Source: Salminus brasiliensis
Taxonomy: Eukaryota > Chordata > Actinopteri > Characiformes > Bryconidae
Length of the DNA stretch: 64,000 bases
NCBI RefSeq assembly: GCF_030463535.1
Contig: NC_132878.1
Coordinates: 86,279,355 to 86,343,354 of the forward strand
Direction of reading: 5' to 3'
The stretch's first letter is position 1; each line of letters opens with the position of its first letter. Shown piece by piece: positions 33,201 through 45,200 of the stretch. A model generated the notes under the pieces. The model saw only the letters and a list, made by a program, of their open reading frames with translations, did not search any database and had not been told where the DNA came from. The position numbers and the translations under genes were made by a program.

Positions 33201-36200
33201 TGAAATCAATTGTGTTGGAACGAGGCAATACAGACTCTCTCTCTCTCTATATATATATATATATTTACCTACTGATGTAAAATAATTATTTTTAGTGTGG
33301 GGACCATGCTCTGCTTTTGTTTATTAGCATCCTCCACTGCACCCAGTAGTTAGGACTTCCTTATCACAAACAATGAAATCTTCAGACTTCTAAAGGTAAC
33401 AGACACATCTGTACAACACGTGTGTATCCTAGGAACCACCGTCAAGATAAGTATGAGGGAATCCTGCAACTAGGATCCAGGTTCCGGTTCCGTAGAAACA
33501 CCCATACTGAGACTCTGGAAGCCAGCTCCAACATCAAACGACCAGGTCCACCCGTCGCCCACACTGCAATCAAGAAAAAAGGTGTGTGTGTGTTTGTGTG
33601 TTATTTTGTGTCTGTGTGTACAGTGATCTATTGAGTGAGCTTATCCTATGTGTTAACTGCCAATGCCACCTTCCAGCAAAGGATAGCATGCTTCGGGCTT
33701 TAAGGAGCCCAACCCGAATTCAGCTTGACGATTGGTCCCAGGTGTTCAAGTTTGACCGCTCACGGCCCACTTCTATCCCAGGTAAACGTCCAACATGAAG
33801 CATTAGGTACACATTTATAACTGCCCTTTAGTATGCACAGCTATCCACGGATATATGGATTAATCAGCAGCAGAATAATGTTGCAACATTAACAAGCATA
33901 TCATCACTGTCCCGCAAAAACCTTGCATCTTCATAATGGCACCTTTACAGTAGAAGGTAAAAATCTTCTTCATATTTTACCCCAGGTGGTTTTGGAACAT
34001 TTCTATTGGTCCATTCATCATGTGATTTTGTTAGATTCGCAGTATGTCAAAAAAAGTGAAAATGCTTGCCATCAGCAGCCAGATTCCGAAAGAGCAGTTG
34101 GCCTTGCTCTCTCAGGGGTGGGTTGATGGCACTTCTTCCCCATATCACTCTTATCATACTCTAGATAGTCTGAGGAGACATGTGTTGGTCTTTACCCTTG
34201 TAGGATTGGGGGCATGAACGGGGATTGGGTAACTGGCCTTCCAAATTGGGTAAAAAATTAGGTACAATTTGAAAAACAGCAGAAATTTAGTTACAAGGTT
34301 TTTGCGTGACAGCGACAGTATGTTTGGAGACCTGTATGTAAAGACAGAATGCACAGAAATACTTCAGAGACATCGTAGTAATTGCTTTGTGTGTACAGAG
34401 ACCACCTATACCTACCAAGAGCCATCCACACAAGCTGTTACTAAGGTCCACAGACACAAGGTCACAAAGACAGGTGCAGATGAGGAGGAGGATGATGATG
34501 ATGATGTGCCAGAGGAAGAACAAGAGTGGTATCAGCTGCTTGGTGGACGTTCCGTACTCAAACAGGTCACTTTGTCCTCAGGTAAGTTCGGTCTTTTCCC
34601 CTCATTTAGCTACACTTTTCTCCCCTCTGTGTTCTGGATGTATTTCATTAAGAGAGAATTGCCCTCATGTGGGACATTTCTGTTACCGGGGAGCGTCCTG
34701 TGTGAACATTGCTTCATCCTAATCACCCTAATTCACCCACTTGGATTTCAGTTATTTGAGGTAGACCAACACTTAAAAGAGCTTGGGTGTCCCAAGTTAG
34801 GCAGTCCCCCTTATTAGGACAGTGCAACCTATTTTAGTACCAAAAACTGCTTTGTAATGGTGTGGTTCTGAGTATACTAGTAATAAAGGTTCCTCCAGTG
34901 ATCTTTTATCAGACATTGCATGCAAGTTCTTTAAACATTAAAAGGCCTGTATAATATGAAAAACAGCCCGTTTAGAAATCACTGTTTCTGTGATGTTACA
35001 AGAACCAACTCATTTATATATCTCCTCTCATTCAGCCTTCCACAGTTTAGCTCCACCCCTTTATACTGCAGATCACAGGAGAGTGCCAGCTCTGAGTACT
35101 TTCTGAATGAGACACAGCACAGGTCGTCTGACAGGCAGTCAGTCATTTGTCTGATATCCATCTTAAAGGTGCAGTAACAGAAACAGCTTGTTTAATTCTG
35201 AGAGTTAAGAGAGGTTGGAAATGGTGGTCTAAATATGATTTTTTTTTTTACCATATTTGGAACATAAACCTGCAGAAAGATTCTAAAGAAACCCTTCTGG
35301 CACTTTATTTTACAGTGGGTTTTTTCATAATGCATAATGTCTTCAGAGCTTGGTATTCCTTAACATGATTGTAAACATTTTGCAGATACTGAAAAATTGG
35401 AAAGTGCACAGCCCCACCGTTGGAAACACAATTCTAACGACTGGTTGGATCTCCTCTACCCCAAGACATCCGAATCCTCTTTTTGGGAACTGGAGACAAC
35501 ACCATGTAAGTTGGCAATCATATTCTTTATTATAATTGAAATGAAAAAGAAAATGATTAAACTGTATCCCATTGTACTAGAAATAAATAGGTCTGAGTGA
35601 CTGAGACCGCTGTGTATATTATATACATAAACAGTGAAAGCACAATGAACACAGTGTTTATTGTGTTATTGTCATTTTCTTATTATTTAAACTTAAAATT
35701 AACGCCAGAACTGTTATAGTAATTTTAAGATTCTCATCTATTTCTAGGTGAATAAGCAAGTTTAAGCACATTTGTGAAATTGGCTATGTTAATATCTTTC
35801 TACAAAAAGATTCTTCCAGTGAAGGCCTTGTTTAGATGATTATCTGGTAGACTGGATCTACTCATCAGGTGCTTTTGCCAGCAGCTTTAGTGCATTCAGT
35901 TTATTTCTATATTATATACACCAGCAATAACACGCTCAGTAATAACAGGTGTAGTGAAAGTAAAAAACCCTGATTATCTACAGTGGCTTCTGTCAAGGCA
36001 GCAAGTGAACAGTCAGTTCTTGAAAGTTATGAGTTAAAAGAAGAACAAATGGACAAGCATAATAATCTGAGACACTTTAGGAAGAACCAAACTGTGATGG
36101 CTAGACGACTGGGTCAGAACATCTCCAAAACATCAGGCAGGTCTTGTGGAGTTTTTCTGGTATGCAGTGGTCAGTACCTAAAGCAAAAGTGCTCCAAGAA

Positions 36201-39200
36201 AGGATAACCAATTAAATGGGTCATGGGCACCTAAGGCTCATTTATGTGGTCCATGGAGGGCCCGCCTCACAACTTACAGGACCTTAAAGGATCTGCTGCT
36301 AACGTCTTGGTGCCAGATACCACATGACACCTTCACAGGCCTCTGTTAGGATAAGAGCACTGTTAAGGTTGGTTGATTAATACCATAGAGGTTTTTTGTA
36401 TTCCTTTAAAGTGTAATTATAACTTCCATTCACTTGACTCAATTGTCCTATGTTTTACACTTTCTATTTCAACCTCCCTTTTTATGTTTTTTTTTTATAG
36501 TTTGATTTTATAGTTTTATTCTTTGATTTGTGATCAGCACTTTGAATCACCTTTGCCTATAAAATGTGATCTAGAAACTTCTCTTATCTAATTTTTCTGT
36601 TTGTTGTTGTTGTTGAAGCTGGAGATCAGAAAGAAGATTATGAGAAGAAAGAATGGAAAGCGAAAACTACAGAGGAGAGCACTAAGATTGTCAAAATAAC
36701 AAGAGCTGAAGGATTGCAGAAGGTTATTGAAGAAACACTAGAAGACGAGGGAGACATAGAGGGATTACAGAAAGTGATCATTGACAAACAGATGATACAG
36801 GAAGTAGAAATGTATGAGGGGCAACCTCAAGACGTTTTTGTTGAACAAAAGATAAGAAGGGTGGAAATAATAAAGGAAACAATAAAGGAAGTGATGATAG
36901 AGGAAAGTCAGAAGGCTCCTGAAGAAAAGATAAAAGGATTAGAGAAAAGATTACTAGAAGTGGAGACTATTGAAAAGAGACTGCAGGATGTCGAAGATCT
37001 GAAAGTCAGATTACAGCAAGTAGAAATGTTGGAGAGGAAACTGGAGCAAGAACAGCGGGAACAGCTGCGAGATGAGCGGGAAGCTTGGTACATTCTGCTG
37101 GATCACAAACCATTAGTGTCAGGTATGCGTGATCAGCTCTGTAATACTCACCACATACCAGGTCATGTTCATCCCATATTTACATACATTTACTCATATT
37201 TACTCAAATGCAATTCTCAGCCAAATGGAAAGTCTCTCAGCCTAGATGTGTTTGGTGTCCAAAGTTACCCTTATTTCCTTTTGCACTGGAACTCGGAAAC
37301 TAATGTAGCTAACAAGTACTGGATACTTACATCCTCCAGTTAGCATTGTACAAACCGCAGGCCTAAAGATCACTCGCTTTCCTTAAAACAGTTGTTAAAG
37401 TGTCTGTGTTTTCTTCATTGTACTAATTTGTGCTGAGGTCCCAAATCAGAAATAATTCATTTTAATATGATACATTAAAATTAAACACATTTATTTACTC
37501 TGTTGTTAAAACAGATTTATGTAAATGAGTTATGTTCCGATTGGTTGTCCGATTGGTAACATTCAGTATGCATTTAAAATAAATATATTAAAGATCAATT
37601 ATATACATGTATCTTCACACTTTAATACATTTATGTTTACAGTCAGCGGTTCTAATGAATCGACTGATGAGTAATTTATGGTATATATAAATAGTAGTCA
37701 TATCTAATAATCTGCAGTAAGAATGAGCGAACTCCAGGTCTGAGATGTGTACTGTGGTATAAATGATATCCTCATCTGATCTCCATTAGAGCTCATTGAG
37801 ATGGTTCAGCATAGAGAAGCCGTAAAAAAGATGGAAGAGGAGCCACCGCAAAAGGTCACACCACTCCAGATCCGAGGTATCTGGCATATTCTGCTGGAAT
37901 TACTGCCACGATCACAATGGGCCACCCATCTTCCACGGGCTCCTTCAGGTACTTATTTTATTTACTTTACATACTTAATTACTTGTCTTAAACCGCACCA
38001 GGTTTTATATATGTTGCTTCATCACATATTACAGTGTGCAGACTGTTGTCAAGACCCTCAAAAGTGTGAAAATCATTCATTTCATAGGTCACCAAATGTT
38101 CTCCAAGAGCCTAATGTTAAAATTATATTATCTACAGACTGTTCATTTGCTTCACTCAAGTCTGTTTTTGCTGTCGCACATCATCCACAAACAGCGGTTT
38201 GTTGTTGCTCGTTTTGGCAAATGACCCTTCCCTGTAAAAGTAAGCAGTTCTTGACAGTGAGGGATCAAACCCACCAGGCTCTCTGGTTGACAGGCATGTG
38301 TCTTATTCAGACTGGATTAGTTCATCAGGGGGACATCTGTAATTAAACATTTTACACACCTCCTTAGTGATAAAACTCTCACACCCAGACGACAATAAAG
38401 GTACCACCGGATAACCTGCAGAAGGTGTGCAATAAATAGATTTCTCACTTTTTATTTTAGTGGAGGAAATCGTCCAGGAGCCTGTGTCATACATGGCAGT
38501 AGAGGAGAAGAGATGGCAGGAGGAGATGAGACTACGAGAGGAGAGGAGGAGATCAAGTCAGATAACCACACAATATACCTTCCCGGCCGAGAGAAAGCCG
38601 CAGACGGACGAGAGGGACGACTGGTTTAACCTGCTGGATGCTTCTTCTAAAGAATCAAGTAAACCCTTAACCATAACAGACAAAGTGCATTATGATCAGA
38701 TTTCATAGGACAAAACACACCAATGTTTAATTACTGTCAATTCCATTCGTTTATACTGTTTATTAATAATCAGTTTTAGCAGGTGCTATAGATAATGACC
38801 ATTTTCCCATTCTTTCTATGAAATCTAATAATAATTATGTAAAAATAGCTGTTTTTCAGCTGAGTATTGATAGATGGCAAGCATTACATTCACAACAACG
38901 TTCAGAAATATAAAATATTCATGGCCTGGGAATCATTTACAATTTTTAGCACCATTTTCTGTCTCTGGGCACCAACAACAGCCAATAACCCACTAACAGC
39001 CGTATTAGTATTCAGAAATAAAAAGCTTTTCCCAGCACAGAGTGAAAAGACAGGGTGCAATTGGCAATAGTATATAAAGTTGGTGTAAATCCAAGAGAAC
39101 AAGAGAGTTCAGTCAAAACAAGGCATGTCAGGTTTGATGCTCTTTTAGGTTCTCATGATTTATCACCAAATACTGTGATAACAAGATATTTTTAGAAAAT

Positions 39201-42200
39201 ATTATGATGTAGAATTTGATCAGTACCACCAAGCCCTACAAGGTAACAATAGTGCTTTGACGGTTCCAGTGATGGGTTATTCGTCACAGGGTTGTGGGGC
39301 AATCCGTTTTCAGAACAAGAGCTATGTTATTTTATACACCTGAGTTTTTGAGCCACCTGTGTACACACACCTCAGCCTGACACGAGTAATTCACTGTGAA
39401 TCTTGTTTGTTCTAGTGTTTGGCAAAGTTATGGAGCTCTATGAGGAGACCAAAGAGGAGAAGGTGAGGCTTGTTGAAGAGCAAATGAGTTTCATAAAGAT
39501 GGAAATGCCCTTTGAATTCGTCCCGAGGACTCCAGAAGAACTGCAAGAAAGTGACCGCTGGTTTCTGCTTTTGGACCCAATACCTTTGGAGAAGAGAAGT
39601 GTTCTATCAGGTAAAGATGTGTGTCTGCGTCACATCTGTACAAGCAGCCATACAAATTTCCCCTTTAACAACTGTCTTTTCGCAGTGATCACCATTACTT
39701 TATGTATAAAGTACCAGTCAAAAGTTTGGTTAAATGTGTGCTGATTATCATCTTAAAAATATTTGATCCAAATACTACGGTGGCCATACGCATGTTTTCA
39801 GAAAAAGAGAACATTGGAGACACATGACTATCCACTGTAGTTAAGATGTCGTGGCTAGAGGGGTTTTTATTAGGCCTAAGTTGTAGGACTGTGGCAGTGT
39901 GGATGTGTGAGGGTGGAAATACCTCTCAAACCATGCAGCTACGGTTAAGGTTAATGTACATAAAGAGAGATAGAGATAGCCTTAATAGCCTGTATGACAC
40001 ACATTTAGGGGCAGTGGTGGCTCAGCGGTTAGAGCACTGGTCTATTGATAACAAGGTTGTCGGCTCGGCAAGCTGCCACTGTTGGACCCTTGAGCAAGGC
40101 CCTTTACCCTTTCTGCTCCCCGGGCGCTGGAGTTGGCTGCTCACCGCTCTGGGTGCGTGTGTGTGTACTCACTGCCCCTAGTTCACTAGTGTGTGATTGA
40201 GTGTGTGTTCACTACCACAGATGGGTTAAATGCGGAGGACACATTTCGCTGTACAGTGACAAATACGTGTACCTTTACCTTTTTTTTACCTTTTGACCAA
40301 ACCATCTCCTTTTAGTTCTATGCACAACTTAGGCCTACTTAAAACCCCCCAGCCACAACATCCTAACTACAGCTTGATCATATCCTAAAATATGATCATC
40401 CTAGTTTTTGGATCAGATGTTTTTAGGATGATGATCAGTACACATTCAACCAGGTGTGTCTGAGCTTTTGACTGGTACTGTATATTTTTTCTTTATATAA
40501 AATTTTCTTTATATTTGTTATTGTATATAGTCATTTTCAACTAAAAAAATTCACTGTTTGTTTACTATGTCTTTTATGAGAACCCATAGCTCCATAGAGC
40601 TTTGGTTTTCCTGAAACAAGCACTGTGCATTGATCATTAATAGCAGTAGTTCATTAACATGTCAGTATTTATTGGCCTTTGTTAAGAACACTGCTCATGA
40701 AAACACTGCAGAGGCAATGACAGGCCAATACTGTGATAATCTCCACTGGATATTTCTGCATATTTATTGTGGTAAACTGTTGGTTTCTGCAATTTATGAA
40801 CATTAGAGCATTCCTTTTTCAGTAAACAACAAATCAAATACTTGTTGCAGCCCTAGACAGTAGAAAGTTTATTCTGCTCATTCTTGCTGAAACTCATGCA
40901 TCATTTCTTTCATTTATTTTAATTCGCAAATTCATTTTTAACCTCTGCCATCACAGATCCTCTGGAAATAAGGATGAAAGAGGAGCAAGCATGGAGACTG
41001 AAAGAAGAAGAAAAGAAAAGGCAGCTAGAGAAGAAGAAGACGATTGCTGAAGAAACAGGTACAGATACACCCCACCCACACCCACCGCTTACAAACTCAA
41101 ATTAGAACAAATGTTCCACTTAGGGGTTGGCAATATAATAATATTTGATCATATTGTGAATTAAATTTCTTTAAAAAAAAGTGAAGAACAATGATCAGCT
41201 GCATGTTTTGTAATTAGACAGGTTTAATTGGATGAAGTGCAACACATTAAAAAATCAAATACAAAATCAACAAAAAAAAACAAATAAAAAATCCCTGGAG
41301 AATTAGTTTTTAGGAATCTGGCGCAACAAATGCATTTTGTCTATAATTACATTTATCATAATAAATATCATGAAAATGTAAAATATATATTAAAATATCA
41401 AGATATAATATTTTTCTACCATATTGACCACCCCTAGTCCTACTACTAACGAAGCTGAAGGACTGCTCTCTGAATCTTAATGTCTTAACCTGCTGCTTAA
41501 TACACCTGATTGTCTATTCACATGCATATATTTGTTATTTATTTATTCTGTTGGTTTATATTTCATTATTATATTATAATTTCCTGTCATATTTTTTGTC
41601 AGCTGTCCATGTGGTGGTGACAGTGATTGAAGAGAAGAAAGCTGAACAGAAGATCAGAATGGAGGAAGTGAGGAAGGAACAGAAGGAACTCATCATTGTG
41701 GAGAAGAGAGAAGTGCAGCTTCTACCAGAGAGAGAAGCAACAACCCAGAGAGATATTTACGATGACTGGTTTATCCTTTTGGATAAATATCCTAAAGGTA
41801 ACAGGGGGTCAGCCAGGTGTCCCTCAGTATTAAATATGTCATGAACCTAAACTTCACCAAGCCTCAGAAAGCGAAGAGAAATGTCTTACAGTAAAGCGAC
41901 AAGAACCTAAAACTGCTATGTACAGGAATGAGACACAGTGTCTTCACACCACATCTTCATGTTCAAATATGATTCTCTTAAAAATAACAAAACACAGTTC
42001 CCATGTTCACACCTAGCTGCAACTGAAAGTAAGTGTATTCTGCATAACGTATGTTTGCTGTGTGTTTCAGTGCCCGTGGCTGAGGTATATGAAGACACAG
42101 TAGGCCTGAGAATCCAGCCAAGAGTCTCAACAGTGTCTGAGCAGGTGACCATCATGGAAAAGGTAGCAATCATTGAAGAGAGGCCCTCGATCATTGAAGA

Positions 42201-45200
42201 GAAGAGAGAAGTCAGAGCTGGAGAAGTGGAGAGGAAGGTTCCAGCTGTGCTGGCTGATGATGACAACAGCTGGTTTGTGCTCTTTGACAAAGCACCGTTT
42301 GCTGAGAGTGTTCCCATAGGTAATGACACCAGACCCTCACTCATGGTTCAGTCTAAGTCTCTAAGCTAGGACAGACTTGGTAAATACCTGACCACTTCAA
42401 ATCATTCATTTATAGTATTACATGATAATAGTAATTTATAGAACAGACAATAGTAATTTATTGTGAACTCAAAGGATCTGTCAGTGGCATTGATTTTACA
42501 GTTATTCCTGAATAATAGTTACTTGAAAACAGTAAACCCTTAAATGTGTCAAATAATGTATTTATTGAGTAGTTTAAGCAGTTCTTTGATGTAGGATTGG
42601 CAAGTGTGTGACTTTGGTTGTGACAAAAAATGCTTAGATGTTTTTTTTTCAACCCTGTTTACAACCCTGTTGTTTAGCCTCAGAAGGAAACACACTGATA
42701 TTCCTTTTATGAAAAGCTCTGCTACTGGCTGGTTTACAGATACGGAGAAAGCTTGCAGAATGTGCACATTTTAGCATAGTTTTAACACTGTAAAACAGAT
42801 TGTAGGGGGGTTAGCTTCTAGCCTTACCCCTCTTACTTTCCCAGATTTAGCTTTCTCAAGTCATACGAGTGATGTGTGTTTAGCTTCGCTCTGGTAGTCA
42901 GCTGAGGTAGTCCAGTTTGTTGTCGAGGGAACAGACAATGTAGAAAAGAGGTGGTTCAGAGTCTGGATGATGAGCTGCTCTTCAGTGTTAGAAATATCAA
43001 CTACAACATATTTGACTAAGCCCACTTCAATGCTAAAGGGAAAACCATGTGACCCAAGCCTGAGTTGTTTTTGTTGATTTGCTCATTAATCTCTCTTTGA
43101 CTGCTGCAGAGGTTTCAGACTCATGGTATGCAGAGGAGAAGATATATAGAGAGATAAAAGAGAGGAGGATCCAAGAGGAGCAGAAGAGAAAACGTGAGGC
43201 CGAGGACAGAGTTGCTCGCGTAACTGTGGAGACAGAAGAGGAGTTTGAGATGGAGGAGGGTGAAGATTGGTTCATCCTTCTGCGAACATTAGGTAAACAG
43301 AGATGCACATGGCTGTCGTTTTTTGAGTTGCAGTCTCTATTGCCTGGAGGTCTAAGTGTCTGTTTCTTTTCCCATGTGTCTCTCTCCATCTCTCCTCTGG
43401 ATGTAAACACAGCGGACAGGAGAGCCGAGGCAGAGCGGCGTAGAAAAGAAGAGGAGTGGGAGAAGCAAGTCATGGTTGAGGAAAGGAGAAAAGGATCAAC
43501 CAAACCAGATATTATGTTTATTTATCAGAGAGATGTTAAGGATGACTGGTTTCTACTTATGGATGCTTCTATTAAAGTGATAGGTAAACACATTTTTACT
43601 CATACGCTATATGGACAAATGTATAAGGACACCTGCTCATTTATTGCCTCTTCTGAAATCAAGGCTAGTAAAAAAAAAAATCATCCTTTTTAGTTGGCCT
43701 AACTGCCTCTACTGTCCAGGGAAGGCTTTATACTAGATTTTGGAGCATTACTGTGGTGAATTGATTGTGTTCAGCAACAAGAGTGTTGGTGAGGTCAGGA
43801 TGTTGGGTGATCACTATCCCCACCTCATCCCCAACTCCCTAGACCATCCCAAAAGGATTAGATGGAGCACCAACCATCATTCCAGAGAACACTGTTCCAC
43901 TGTTTATACCCCCAATAAGTTCATCTGCTCCAGAAGGTCCAACTTAGCAGTACTTCACTACAGGGACTAGACCAGCTGTGTGTGTGTGTGTGTGTGCATT
44001 TTCACATCTGTGTCAGGAAGTAGCACAGTAGCTAAATGCATTCAATAGCAGGGGTGTCCACAAACATTTGGACAAACATTTGGACATATTGTGTACTTTG
44101 TATCTACACTCATGTTCAACTATTGAAAATACCTTACATGCAGTGCGTATATATAATGCACAGGGTCTTCAAGGCTGGAACAGAGGACCACTGTGGCAGG
44201 TGGTAATCAGTCATAATGAGCAATTCAATCTCTCTGTTTGTAGATCGTGAAACTCCCCCCTCCATCTCCCCTCCAGTGGTTGTGCCTAAACCCCGTCCAG
44301 AGCCTACACCCCGTCCAGAGCTTAAACCACGACCAGAGCTTAAACCCCGTCCAGAGCTAAAACCTCGTCCAGAGCTTAAACCCCGTCCAGAGCTTAAACC
44401 CCGTCCAGAGCCTACACCCCGTCCAGAGTTTAAACCCCGTCCAGTGCTTCCGGCTGACCATCCAATGACCTCCACTCCCACTGCACAACCTGCCTCCTTC
44501 ACCAGACCCTCCTTTCAGGACGAGACACTGAAGAGCCTGGATTACACACAGGAATCTGAGGTTTGCAACACACATGCAAACACATACACACACACACACA
44601 TACACACACATGTACGCTATAAACCTACAAACCTTAAACTGAAGCTGGGGCTCAGCAGTCTAATGCGCAACCCCTACGGCTCGGGGGTGGCTAGTTATAA
44701 CCATGATCTTGAACCATGCTGCTTTGCCATCAGCAGCTGGAGTCAGAGAGAGCACAATTGGCTGTAGTCGTGGGTGGGAATATGATTCTCTGTCCTCTCA
44801 TCACACTCAGGCGGTGTTGGCAGGCGCAGGCGTCTGTTAGCAGGTGTGGTAGACTTGGGCACCCGGCGCTTTCCCCTGAGCGTGACAGCTGCTGTAAAAA
44901 TTTGGAAGTGGTAGTGGATTGCTTCACATGTATCGACATGAGACATGTGTGAAGTCCTTACCCTCCTAGTGTAGGGGGCATTGCTAGTGCTAAGAATGGG
45001 TGGGTTATTTGGCAGTACCAAATTGGGGAAAAAGAGAAACGTTAATGAAACTAATTTATATATATAAGAAAGAAATAAACTATAGCTATCATGTTTCATA
45101 CATGGTGAACAATGTAAGTGGAAGTTGGGAATTCTTAAAAATCCATTTCAGTGTAAAACTACTGTAGATGTAATTTCATTGCTTTCTCTGCCATTACAGC

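Larger units (their letters stand above)
33677..43583 (+). other. Array of 12 symmetric phase 1-1 exons, 11 with a D-x-W-F-x-L-L-D motif
   Basis: This is coding exons 10-21 of the 4.1 gene (residues about 329-1116). Each exon is flanked by phase-1 introns, so any exon can be skipped or duplicated in frame. Most contain Glu/Lys/Arg-rich, coiled-coil-like sequence followed, close to the 3' end, by a motif. In order: [58 protein letters not shown], (exon 40957-41058 has none), [32 protein letters not shown]. Trp and a Leu/Val three residues later are invariant; the next position is Leu, Phe or Met. This is not part of the FERM-FA-SAB-CTD scheme I know. Function unknown. Confidence 0.85.

Noticed and set aside
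35983-36207. Open frame with good-looking acceptor between array exons 12 and 13 (phase would fit)
   Set aside because: The DNA belongs to a deleted Tc1-like element (transposase N-terminus, gtgatggctagacgactgg) and no donor closes the exon. Splicing directly from 35505 to 36619 keeps the frame.
40008-40090. tRNA gene candidate (A-box-like ggctcagcggt)
   Set aside because: The B box is degraded, no cloverleaf closes, and the same body and tail recur at 14765-15012; it is a SINE head.
41916-42344. Minus-strand 142-codon Ser/Thr-rich open frame
   Set aside because: It is the complement of array exon 42071-42319, which has correct splice sites and the W motif.
44134-44502. Antisense open frame rich in Gly-Arg-Gly-Leu-Ser-Ser repeats
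   Set aside because: It is the shadow of the Pro-Arg-Pro-Glu coding minisatellite on the plus strand.
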